Of a stretch of 64,000 bases of DNA, positions 8,510 through 17,135 are shown in pieces; within the stretch, counting starts at the first letter, position 1, and each line of letters starts with the position of its first letter. Made by a program: the position numbers and the translations under genes. The stretch is from Planctomycetota bacterium (GTDB lineage: Bacteria; Planctomycetota; B15-G4; JADJEK01). The notes beneath the pieces are model-generated. The model was not told the origin of the DNA and did not search any database. It was given only the letters and a program-made list of their open reading frames with translations. The stretch spans positions 186,001-250,000 of the forward strand of contig JADJEK010000001.1 in NCBI GenBank assembly GCA_016709145.1, in the 5' to 3' direction.

Positions 8510-11301
8510 TCATTTGCCCGCCTGCCGCGTCACGATCGGCACGTAGCCCGTCTCCATGCCCTTCGGCGGCTTGACGAGCAGCGCCGGGTCCACGTCCGCG
8601 AGCGTGCCGACTGCGTTGGTCGGGAGGTACTCCTTGTCCTTCGTCCACGACCGGTGGATCAACTCGACGCGGCGTTGCAGCTCTTCGCGTTCGGCCGTCG
8701 TCAGGTCCGCGTGCTGCAGCGCCGGTTGGTCGGCGAATCGATACCACGCATACGTCAGCACGCTGCCGTCGCCGAGTTCGACCTCGAACGGTCCGGCCGC
8801 CGGGCCGGGCTTCTTCCACGCGCTGTCGGCGTCGTCCGGCGTGACGTACGGTTCGCGCTCGCCTCGGTCCTTGCCGCCACGACTCGGGAACTCGACGTCG
8901 GCCAAGCCGACCTCGGCGGGTACTTCGCTCGCGCGCACCGCCACCCAATGGTCGTTGCCGTTCGAGTCCTTCTCCAAACGGTAGTACTCGGGCAGCGTGA
9001 ACACCCTCTTGCCCTTCGTCACAACGTCTTGCGCCCAGCGGTATCCATACGTCGCTTCGTCGAGCGCGAGCGGCGAGGCGTAGTCCTTCCACGCCAACGG
9101 CACCCTGTTCCGCTCGGACGCCGTGCCTGGATCGATCTCCCACGTCGCGTCGCCGCCACCTTGGAACGCATGCAGCGCGGATGCGTCCAACTCGATCCTG
9201 CCCGACGCTTCTGCGCCGCCGCCGAACCACGTCTCCACGCGATCCCACAGCGCGGCCTTCGAGTAGACGAGCATGCGGTGGATCAGCGGAGCCTCGCCGT
9301 TCGCGAGCGCGGGGAACTGCGTCGGTGCGATGCGCGCGTACGCGACACCGTTCGCATCGACCGCCGTGAACGCCGGCACGTGCTGCGTCTCCATCTGCAC
9401 GGCGCGGTCGGGATCCGACGGACGGGAGTCGAGGAAGATCCCTGCGAGATCCGGCCGCTCGATCGTCGGCTTCGACCAGAAGTACGGTAGGAAGAACGCG
9501 ACCGGTCCCTTGAAGTTGCCGGTGTTCAAGAACAGCGTCCAGCAGTGATTGCCGGTCGGCACGTCTTTGCCGGCCGTCGTCGTCTTCGGCGCGGTCAACG
9601 GCAACGGCAAGTATCCATAACCGAAGAGTTCGCCGGACGTGCCTTGCTTCAAGTTCAGGCCGTCCGGTGGCCACAGCATCCACGGGCTGAGTTGCGCGAT
9701 CGCGTAGTGCCCGGCCGGCTCGTTCCAGTCGCGGCCCCTGCCCGCACCCGGTCCGTTCGCCCATTCGCTGAACTCGAGCGCGACGCCGCCCATGATGAAC
9801 TTCGGCGTCTCGGTCGCGAACCGCGTGTCGCGCCACCAGCCGAGCCCACCCTCGATGTCGGAATACGTATGAGGACGCTCCGGCCCTTCGCGCTGCGCGA
9901 ACATCCAAGTGCCGAACAGACCGCTCTGGAAGTCCTGACCCGGGTAGTGCTTCAACAGCGGCCACGCCGCGACGTACATCGAGAACCCGGCGTTGAACGA
10001 CTCTGGCGCCTTCTCGTGCGGCACCAACAGGTAGCCGGCCATCTCGGTCGCGCGCGGCGGGCGTCGCTTCGGGAACAGCAGGGCTTCGGCGAACGCCTTG
10101 CCGATCGGCGCGAGGATCTTCGCGGCGCCGAGGTAGTGATATCCGCCGTTCGACACGCCGGCTTCGAGGCGCTTCAGCTCGGCGGGCTCGAACTCCTTCG
10201 CGATGGCCTGCTCCCGTGCCTTCTGTTTCGCGTGTTCGCTGCGCTTCGGATCGTTCTCGAACTTCCGATCGATGGCGTCGTTCAGGCGCTCCATGCGTTG
10301 CGCGAGCGCGTCCAGATCGGCGTCCCAGAACGGCGACGTCTCGACCACGTGGACGTTGCCGCGGAACTCGTCCTGCGTCGCCGGCTTGCGCTGCGCATCG
10401 CGGAAATGCTGCTGCGGAGCCTTCGCACCCTCGGCGTCGCCACCGATCCCCATCACGCCGATGACGACCGGGAGGTCCGGAGCGGACAAATCTTTGCGTA
10501 CATCGCGGATCAAATCACCGAGCAAGTCCGCGTACTCGTCGTATCCGCCGAGACTCCCCTGGTTCGGATAGGACCAGTCGTCGACGTAGTCGTTGAATCC
10601 CTGGAACCACACGAAGCCCGACAGTTCGTAGCCCTGCTTCGGGTCGTAGCCGGGAACGACGCGCTTCGGGTCGTCGAGCGCGCGCTTCACGTGCTCGATC
10701 ATGTGGCGATAGAACACGCCGTTCAGTTCGCGCTCGTGCCGCGCGGCTTCGGCGTCGGGGTCGATCCCGCGCTCCTTCCAGTGCTGGCGCATGCTGTCGC
10801 TGAACACGCGAGGACCGGCGCTCGGCGGCCGGAAGTCGGTGATCAAGCTGCGCCCGCCCCATGCCGTCTTGATGATCAGGATCGACTCGCCGTCGAGGTG
10901 CTTCTCGAGTGTCAGGCCGAACGTGAACTCGGGGCCGATCTTCTGCTCCGGCGCGCCGAAGCCCGCGGTCAGCTTGCCCGTGGCTTCCTGCAGGTCCTCG
11001 TACGCATCACCGAGACAGCCGATCGACGAGATCCACACGCGCTCGCACACCTCGCCTTGCCGTTGCGCGTGCGCATGTCGGCCAGCAGCGGCGCGGTCTT
11101 CGGATCGGTCGCCATGCTGTCGAACGTGCGGATCTCCGCGTGACCCTGCATGTTCGATTGACCGGCGAGGACGTAGACGCGCAGCGGCTTGCGCGGCGCG
11201 ACGACCGCCTCTGCGGGCTCGGGCGTCGCGAACGCGGCGGAACTCGCCACGGTCACGACGATCGCGAGTGCCGTCAGAGCTCGGTTGCGCAGGTTCAACA
11301 T
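8510..11301 (-). pseudogene. Sialate O-acetylesterase-like (SGNH) secreted protein, one-base frameshift
   Basis: Read across one shift this is a 930-residue protein. It has a signal peptide (about 1-25), an SGNH/sialate O-acetylesterase start VYVLAGQSNMQGH with nucleophile Ser49, and a long body. A second region (from about 11050 leftward) continues SIGCLGDAYEDL and later TAWGGRSL, as in that family, plus a C-terminal half I do not recognise. The shift lies near 11055. The first frame reads TRNGKARC, while the next frame's GEVCERVWISS fits the family, so one G of a GGGC run appears to be missing. Either it is a genuine pseudogene or the consensus is wrong; both halves otherwise look well conserved. 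It sits between the ABC ATPase and permease genes on the same strand. Confidence 0.75.
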
Positions 11302-11344
11302 GGTCGTGCCTTTCGTTGCATTCGGTCGTCTGCGGTGCGTGGCG

Positions 11345-12296
11345 TCACGCAGCCTCGGGGGTCGCGGGCGATGCGACGTCGGCTTCCGCGAACGTCGAGC
11401 CCGTGAGCTTCAAGAACACGTCATCCAACGTCGCGTGCCGCGTGCGTAGGCCGAGCAGCTTCGTTCCGTCGCGGTCGAGCCGCGCGATCAACGCCGGCAC
11501 GACGTGGTGGACTTCGCTGGTTTCGATACGCAGCAAGCCGTGCTCGGCGCGCGCCGCGACGACGCCCGGCAACTCCGCGAACGACTTCGCATCGAACGCG
11601 CGATCGAGCTCGACCTCGACGACCGCTTCCGCGCCGAGCGAGAGGACCAACTCGCGCGGCGAACCGAGCGCGATCACCCTTGCCCTTGTTGACGATCGCG
11701 ATGCGGTCGCAGAGCCGCTCGGCTTCTTCCATGTAATGCGTCGTCAGCAGCACCGTTCGCCCGCGTCGCTTCAGCCCGAACACGATCTCCCACAGCGATC
11801 GCCGCGCCGCGGGATCGAGCCCGGTCGTCGGCTCGTCGAGGAACACGAGCAGCGGATCGCCCACCACCGCGCACGCGACGGCGACGCGCTGCTTCTGTCC
11901 GCCCGACAGCGTCTTGATCCACGCGTTGCGCTTGTCCGTCAGGCCGACGAGCTCGAGCACGACGTCGACGTCGAGCTTCACTTCGTAGAACGACCGGAAC
12001 GTGCGGATCGTCTCCTCGACCGTGAAACGGTCGTAGAGCTGCGTCTCCTGGAGCTGGATCCCGATCTCGCGCCGGATCTGCCGCGCGTTCTGCTCCCAAC
12101 GCTTGCCGAGCACTTCGACGTCGCCGGCACTCGCCGCCTGCAACCCTTCGAGGATCTCGATCGTCGTGGTTTTGCCGGCCCCGTTCGGTCCGAGCAACCC
12201 GAAGCACTCGCCCTCGCGCACCTCGAGATCGAGGTGATCGACGGCCACGGTGGACGCGAAGCGCTTGACCAGGCCACGGACGCGGATGGCGGGCAT
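11345..12296 (-). pseudogene. ABC transporter ATPase (DrrA/ABC-2 type), one-base frameshift
   Basis: The N-terminal 206 residues are a complete nucleotide-binding core: Walker A GPNGAGKTT (36-44), signature LSGGQKQR (130-137), Walker B LLVFLDEP (149-156) and the switch His187 in TTHYMEEAE. At about 11678 the frame runs off into unrelated Arg-rich sequence. One base over, VIALGSPRELVLSLGAEA resumes the expected C-terminal domain to a stop at 11345. An extra G in AAGGGTGATC explains it; intact length would be about 316 aa. The likely partner is the ABC-2 permease at 7636-8409. Without repair the product would lack its regulatory C-terminal domain. Confidence 0.82.
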
Positions 12297-12596
12297 GGCG
12301 GGGTTGTAGCGGGTTGGACGAGGCCTTGACGAGTATTCGCCTGGCCTTAACAATCCTGAACGCTCCTGCCGACGAGTTCACAGGCCTAGATCCCAGTCAA
12401 TGTGCGTTCGTAGGGCAACGCTTGAGATTCGCCGAAGGCTCGGTAGCTGAAGCGAAGTGCTCAACCCGCATTCGAGTATGCCCTTCGAACGCATGTGCTG
12501 CTCATGGTTTGCGAGCGCGCTGCGTGGAGATGCGGGTCGATAGTTTCGTGCGCCACATCCACTTTCCAACGTAGCCGAGCCAACTTGGGGAGCATT
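12297..12596. other. Intergenic region entering a less GC-rich stretch
   Basis: About 300 bases between the divergent ABC ATPase and the membrane-protein gene at 12597. No convincing gene on either strand. Base composition falls noticeably toward the right, continuing to about 14.0 kb. It presumably holds both promoters, but I cannot point to -35/-10 boxes with confidence. Confidence 0.5.
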
Positions 12597-13997
12597 ATGA
12601 CCGAGCCAGAGCGGAAGACTCCTGACGCATGCGAAATGGATCGCCTGCGTCTCGTGAATGAACAACTGCGGTTGGAGCTAGAGAACGCGGAACTGAAACG
12701 GAAGATCGCCAGCGTCGAAGAGCACCTCAACACGTTCAGCCCTCCCGAGGATGCTGAAATCGCGAAGTTCAAGAACAAATTGTTCGCCGCGATTTGGGAG
12801 GCAATAGACCGTCATGATCTAGAGACCCCGCATCATCCCGAACCACTCCAACAAAGTATCAAGACAACACGGAATCTTGACCTTCGCAACTTTGTTGATA
12901 ACTATGTCGACGACAACTGGAGAGCAAGCCTGTGTGCATGGCACGGAGACATGACCATCCCACCCAATGTCATCAATCAGGCGATTGCTAGCTTCTACAG
13001 GGCGCGTAACGAGTCGCTTGGCACACTTGGAGAGTGGATAGAGAGACGAAAGCAACACAACGGGACTTCTTTGTTCGGCTGGCGACACTACTGGTGGAAG
13101 CCATCGAACCTGAGGCGACTTGCGATCTGCGGCCCGTTCCGCAATCGCGCTACCGAGCCGCTCGATCGCGAGGTGTCGATCGCCGTGAACACGAAGAAGG
13201 CAAACGATGCGCGCGGCGAGCTCGCGATTTTCCGACATCAGCGCTTCGTCTCCAGCTTCATCGTCAAGTTGACGACTGCGTCTGCGCTTCTCATGATCGT
13301 GATGATGTCGGTTGCCGTATGCATGATCTTGAGCGCAGCCCTGGTTGGAATAGGTGTGATCGACGAACCGGTTACCTGCCTAGGGATGGTCGATTCAGCA
13401 ACGCAATTATTCGATCGCTTGACTGAGAACTCCCCTCAAGCCGCGGCGCGGGAGAGCGGACCAACCGTTGTCCATACGCTTCCCACAGCGGGTGCAGGGC
13501 TGGCTAGCGAAACCGCGGCACATGGTCCGTCGCACAATTCGATCTCCGTTGCCATGGAAGCGACGCTACACGCACTCGAAATGCTCATTCTGGCTCCGCT
13601 GCCATACCTACTATTGCTCGGCCTCGGTAGATATATCAAAGCTCTGGCGCATCGTGAGCGCATCAACGAGTACCGACGTGAGCTACTGGACTTCAAGGGG
13701 TTTGAAGTCGCTCTGTTCATATCAATCATCGCCACTGCTGTCGTTAGCCGCGTGCTCATGCCGTTGGACCCAAGCAAACCCGATCAAAAGGACCCTTTCT
13801 CTTTACCATTCGCAGTCGCAGCCGCCGTCGTAATGGCAGTGCTTGCCGGCTATTTCTTCGTCATCGAGCGCAGTGGATCGGAGGCCGAACTCGAGAGCGA
13901 GAAGGAACACGCTCGTATTGAAGCCGAGCAGGAGCGCATCCGGAATGAGCAGCGACCTCGCAGCAACCGTCGCGACTGGTTCAAGCCTCACGTCTGA
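12597..13997 (+). CDS. Membrane protein with coiled-coil N-terminus (possibly UPF0114/YqhA-like core)
   Basis: A 466-aa protein. An N-terminal charged coiled coil (about 15-45, LRLENAELKRKIASVEE-like) precedes a soluble region. Four membrane segments follow, one long one near 220-255 and three between about 345 and 430, the last ending GYFFVIE. A highly charged helical tail rich in Glu and Arg ends the protein. The LILAPLPYLLLLGLGRYI...GFEVALFISIIATAVV part loosely recalls UPF0114/YqhA proteins, a weak resemblance. The ATG at 12597 is supported by GGGGAG eight bases upstream. Base composition is clearly lower in GC than the neighbours and codon use is less biased, suggesting recent acquisition. 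Function unknown. Confidence 0.75.
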   Translation: MTEPERKTPDACEMDRLRLVNEQLRLELENAELKRKIASVEEHLNTFSPPEDAEIAKFKNKLFAAIWEAIDRHDLETPHHPEPLQQSIKTTRNLDLRNFVDNYVDDNWRASLCAWHGDMTIPPNVINQAIASFYRARNESLGTLGEWIERRKQHNGTSLFGWRHYWWKPSNLRRLAICGPFRNRATEPLDREVSIAVNTKKANDARGELAIFRHQRFVSSFIVKLTTASALLMIVMMSVAVCMILSAALVGIGVIDEPVTCLGMVDSATQLFDRLTENSPQAAARESGPTVVHTLPTAGAGLASETAAHGPSHNSISVAMEATLHALEMLILAPLPYLLLLGLGRYIKALAHRERINEYRRELLDFKGFEVALFISIIATAVVSRVLMPLDPSKPDQKDPFSLPFAVAAAVVMAVLAGYFFVIERSGSEAELESEKEHARIEAEQERIRNEQRPRSNRRDWFKPHV

Positions 13998-14138
13998 TCG
14001 CCATTCGAGCGCCTGCTCGCATCTGCTGCGGAGGCCCCGCGGCGTCGACGCCATCGCCGTCGCAACAGAGGGCCTCATGACATCAATCACTGCGTGGCCA
14101 CCTGGTGCATCCGGTGATGCAACCGGAGGCCCACGTGA

Positions 14139-14387
14139 TCAGCTGACTTTCCCGCACCCCGCCGGCTTCAACGTCCGCTTCGTCGCCGCGGGATACTTCG
14201 CGAGCATCGACGCCGGTCGGCGGGGACGAGCCACGAGTTCTCCGCCGCAGTTCGGGCACTTGCCGGCGAGCGCTCCGTCGGCGCAGGACGCGCAGAACGT
14301 GCATTCGAAAGTGCAGATCCGCGCCTCCGTCTACTCCGGCGGGAGGTCGCGGTCACAGCATTCGCAATTCGGGCGGAGTTCGAGCAT
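14139..14387 (-). pseudogene. DUF1272 small zinc-ribbon protein with in-frame amber stop
   Basis: Translation from the ATG at 14387 gives MLELRPNCECCDRDLPPE, then TAG (codon 19, bases 14331-14333), then TEARICTFECTFCASC, CPNCGGEL and a basic tail, stopping at 14139. Apart from the stop it is a complete 82-codon DUF1272 protein, a family defined by the CECC and CxxC cysteine pairs that bind zinc and by the LELRPNCECCD start. A single C-to-A change (TCG to TAG, coding strand) would account for it. This is either a nonsense mutant, a consensus error or a read-through product. It lies between two membrane-protein genes. Confidence 0.8.
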
Positions 14388-14417
14388 GGGGTGCCGTGCC
14401 TTCCACGTGCTGGTTCA

Positions 14418-15296
14418 TCAATCGTTCGACCGTCGTTGGAGGACGCGAACGCAGGCGAAGTATGCCCAGGCACTTCCGTAACTCACCAGAGGCAAGATCA
14501 CAATGCGCGCCAGGGCGATCAGCTGGACCTGTTCTGGCGTCAGACCTCCGTCCACGGCGCGCATGCGATGTGGCATCACGATCACCATGAAGATGAGGCC
14601 GGCGACCACGACTCCACCTGCTGCCACGTGCAGCGCGACCTCCTTGGGAGGCAGATCGATCGGCATGCGCCTCAGCGCGATGAAGATCGCTACGGCCGTT
14701 CCAACGACCAGTCCCATCAAGTGCTTCGTGTTGTCGGAAGCGAAGAACGATCGCGCATCTTCGGGCGGAAACAGCACCGTCGCGAGGCAGCTTGCCAATG
14801 CGTAGACGATGGCAACGCGTAACGCGCCTGCCTGAAGCGCTGCCGTTCTGGTGACGCGTTGGTACTCCACGTGCGGGACGGGAACCGTCGGTACGGCCGG
14901 ACGCGGCGGAGGGATGAGTCCGGGCACGACCATCGCGAGGATGAGGACGAGCAGAACGACCGCGGGCACGGCCGTGAGCAGGAATGACCCGATGCTCGGA
15001 ACAGGAGCGTCGGGGCCAGCGCTCGCCGGGACGCACACAAGCCCCTCGAGGCGATCCGGCAACGTGTCGATGAGGCTTCGTAGGCTGTCGGCGTTCGACG
15101 TCGGTCCCGTCTCCTGACTCTTGAGCCAGTCGCGCAGCTTCGGCTTGCCAGTGTCCTGATACCAACTGCAGATGGCGCTCTGGACTTCACTCGGCGCAAC
15201 GAATCGGTACCCCGCCGCCAGCGTCGTGAGGATGGCGACGTAAACCCAGAATCGAGCTGTCGTCACGACCGACTTGATCTGCGCGAACACAGTCAT
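14418..15296 (-). CDS. Multi-pass membrane protein of unknown function
   Basis: A 292-aa protein starting at ATG 15296. A hydrophobic segment near the N-terminus (FWVYVAILTTLAAGYRF) is followed by an outside loop of about 70 residues with two Cys. Further membrane segments are seen near 105-125, 155-180, 190-210, 222-245 and 260-285. I do not recognise the family. The loop between segments 1 and 2 is acidic and Ser/Pro-rich. It lies upstream of the DUF1272 pseudogene on the same strand, 30 bases away. The start region abuts a 275-base gap before the AAA ATPase gene. Confidence 0.7.
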   Translation of the reverse strand: MTVFAQIKSVVTTARFWVYVAILTTLAAGYRFVAPSEVQSAICSWYQDTGKPKLRDWLKSQETGPTSNADSLRSLIDTLPDRLEGLVCVPASAGPDAPVPSIGSFLLTAVPAVVLLVLILAMVVPGLIPPPRPAVPTVPVPHVEYQRVTRTAALQAGALRVAIVYALASCLATVLFPPEDARSFFASDNTKHLMGLVVGTAVAIFIALRRMPIDLPPKEVALHVAAGGVVVAGLIFMVIVMPHRMRAVDGGLTPEQVQLIALARIVILPLVSYGSAWAYFACVRVLQRRSND

Positions 15297-15513
15297 GGCC
15301 TTGGATCACCCCTTTGCTGAACCACGAACGCACCCATGGGGCGATCGAGAGGGACGGATCGAGGCCATTCCCTGAGTCGACCCACGACCGGAGAACCACG
15401 ACGTGGGAGCGCCGAGGCCGCCAACTTTTCGCGAACTTCGTGGCGCGGTCGGTCGCGGGCCGCGCGGGCTCCCGGCCCGGAGGTAGCCGGGTTCGAGTTC
15501 TTTGCCCTCAGGC

Positions 15514-15551
15514 GAACTCGTGCAAGACACGCACGAGTTGAGACAGGTGGC
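15514..15551. repeat. Left copy of a 38-bp palindrome-containing repeat flanking the AAA ATPase gene
   Basis: Begins GAACTCGTGCAAG and contains AACTCGTGC (15515-15523) facing GCACGAGTT (15531-15539). A related copy in the same orientation is at 16858-16895, on the other side of the DUF4143-type ATPase gene. Read on the minus strand both encode a QLV..LHEF-type peptide, so the pair could be remnants of related coding sequences rather than a DNA element. Confidence 0.6.
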
Positions 15552-15572
15552 GCCGCTGCGAAGCAACGACAC

Positions 15573-16736
15573 TCAGTTCGGAGCGCCGCTGGCAAGCACT
15601 CGCATGAAGCGCGGAAGTGGAATGGCGGTGACCGATTCGTCCAACGCGAATTCGTGCTCACCGGGGTGAACGACATACAGGTGATCGAGCCCGAGGTCCT
15701 TCTGCGCGATCCGCATGGACTTCGTCGTGGTCGGCTGTTCCGAGTACTTGAACTCGATCCCGACACGGCGCCCGGCGTGGAGTAGCAATAGATCGAGCTC
15801 GGCGCCTCCGTGCGTTCCCCAGAAGTAGGCAGAGCGGTCGCCGGTGACGCTCAGGATCTGTTCCAGGCAGAAGCCCTCCCAGGACGCCCCGAGCTTCGGG
15901 TGCGATTGGAGTCCCGGTACGTCGACGATCCCGAGCAGCGCGTGGAAGAGTCCCGAGTCCCGGATGTACACCTTGGGCGATCGAAGCTGACGCTTCTTGA
16001 TGTTCTCGAACCACGGCGGCAGTTGGCGCACCACGAACGTCCCGCTCAGGATGTCGAGGTAGCGTCGAGCCGTCGGCTCCGACGATCCCAGCGCGCGCGC
16101 CAGTTCCGCCACGTTCAGGACTTGCCCGTGGTCATGCGCGACCATCGTCCAGAACCGACCCAGCGTCGCCGCCGGCACTTGGATCCCAAATTGGGGAATG
16201 TCGCGCTCCAGGAAGGTTCGCCGAAAGTCGTCGAGCCACTGGCGCGCGACCGCGTCGTCGGACGCGAGGAGCGCGCGCGGAAATCCGCCCCGCCACCACA
16301 ACCGAGACAGCGCAGCTTCGCCCAATTCCGTCAGCGTGAATCCGGTCACGTCGACGAACGAGACGCGACCGGCGAGACTCTCGCTGCCCGCTTGGACGAG
16401 CACCGGCGACGCACTGCCGAGGATGACGAACCTCGCAGGAGTTCCCGGCCGATCGGCGAGCACACGAAGCAGCGGGAGAAGTTCGGGGCGACGCTGGATC
16501 TCGTCGAGGATCACCAGCCCGGCCAGCGGCCGAAGCACCAACTCCGGATTGGCGAGGCGAGCCAGATCGACCGGCGACTCGAGGTCGAAGAAATGAACGG
16601 GAGCGTCCGACTCCTCCGCCAGCATGCGCGCGATCGTCGTCTTGCCCGCTTGGCGAGGACCGAGCAGTGACACGATCGGGTTGTCCTGGAGCCGAGCGCG
16701 GATGGTCTGCAGGTACGCGGTGCGCTGGATGTTCAT
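15573..16736 (-). CDS. AAA+ ATPase with C-terminal DUF4143 domain
   Basis: A 387-aa protein. The N-terminal AAA domain has Walker A GPRQAGKTT (about 26-34), Walker B-like LVILDEIQRRPEL and sensor-like FVILGSAS. An arginine-rich middle and a winged-helix-like segment (LARALGSSEPTARRYLDIL) follow. The DUF4143 C-terminal half contains GAELDLLL...GIEFKYSEQPT, which has the E-x-K spacing of PD-(D/E)xK folds. This architecture is widespread and often found near toxin-antitoxin or restriction loci; its cellular role is poorly defined. The start at 16736 is an ATG. It lies at the downstream end of a restriction-modification island and is bracketed by related short repeats. Confidence 0.87.
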   Translation of the reverse strand: MNIQRTAYLQTIRARLQDNPIVSLLGPRQAGKTTIARMLAEESDAPVHFFDLESPVDLARLANPELVLRPLAGLVILDEIQRRPELLPLLRVLADRPGTPARFVILGSASPVLVQAGSESLAGRVSFVDVTGFTLTELGEAALSRLWWRGGFPRALLASDDAVARQWLDDFRRTFLERDIPQFGIQVPAATLGRFWTMVAHDHGQVLNVAELARALGSSEPTARRYLDILSGTFVVRQLPPWFENIKKRQLRSPKVYIRDSGLFHALLGIVDVPGLQSHPKLGASWEGFCLEQILSVTGDRSAYFWGTHGGAELDLLLLHAGRRVGIEFKYSEQPTTTKSMRIAQKDLGLDHLYVVHPGEHEFALDESVTAIPLPRFMRVLASGAPN

Positions 16737-16761
16737 TTCCGTGAAAAGCCAAAGGCGTGCT

Positions 16762-17076
16762 TTAGATTTTCAAGGATCTTGCGTCTCTTGGGCCGTTCCC
16801 GGCTCGACTACCGCGCCGGCCGGCCAGACGCGGATCCGGTACGGGGATCCGGATCTCGAACTCGTGCAAGTCATGCACGAGTTGACACGAGTGGCGGCGC
16901 GTTCGCGCAATCGTGGTCGGGCGTTCGTGCCCGTTCGGCCGTTCCCAACCACAGAACGAGCGGCGAAAGGAGTGATCGTTCGTGAGGAGGTAAACGGAGG
17001 ACGCCTTGCGCAAGGCGTTCGCCGTGGCGCCCTTGGACGCTTGGAAGAGGGAGAGCCTGCTGATTTCGGAGTTCAT
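16762..17076 (-). CDS. Small hypothetical ORF, possibly a decayed gene
   Basis: An open frame of 104 codons from ATG 17076, starting MNSEISRLSLFQASKGAT. I do not recognise it, and its C-terminal half is Arg-rich like antisense frames. The reason for listing it is that its first 20 or so residues resemble the start of the 44-aa ORF at 18593-18727 (MNSPTPKLALSQAVQG), and the DNA around both starts is similar over about 80 bases. It may be a broken copy of the same small gene. Confidence 0.3.
   Translation of the reverse strand: MNSEISRLSLFQASKGATANALRKASSVYLLTNDHSFRRSFCGWERPNGHERPTTIARTRRHSCQLVHDLHEFEIRIPVPDPRLAGRRGSRAGNGPRDARSLKI
16858..16895. repeat. Right copy of the 38-bp palindrome-containing repeat
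   Basis: Begins GAACTCGTGCAAG, with AACTCGTGCA (16859-16868) facing TGCACGAGTT (16874-16883), a perfect 10-bp stem with a five-base loop. It matches the copy at 15514-15551 in sequence and orientation, with changes mainly in the loop and the last third. Confidence 0.6.
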
Positions 17077-17135
17077 CGTTCCCCTTGTCGTCGAGGGCGC
17101 GGGAGGTTCGGCGGCGACGGCATGGGAACGACGAT

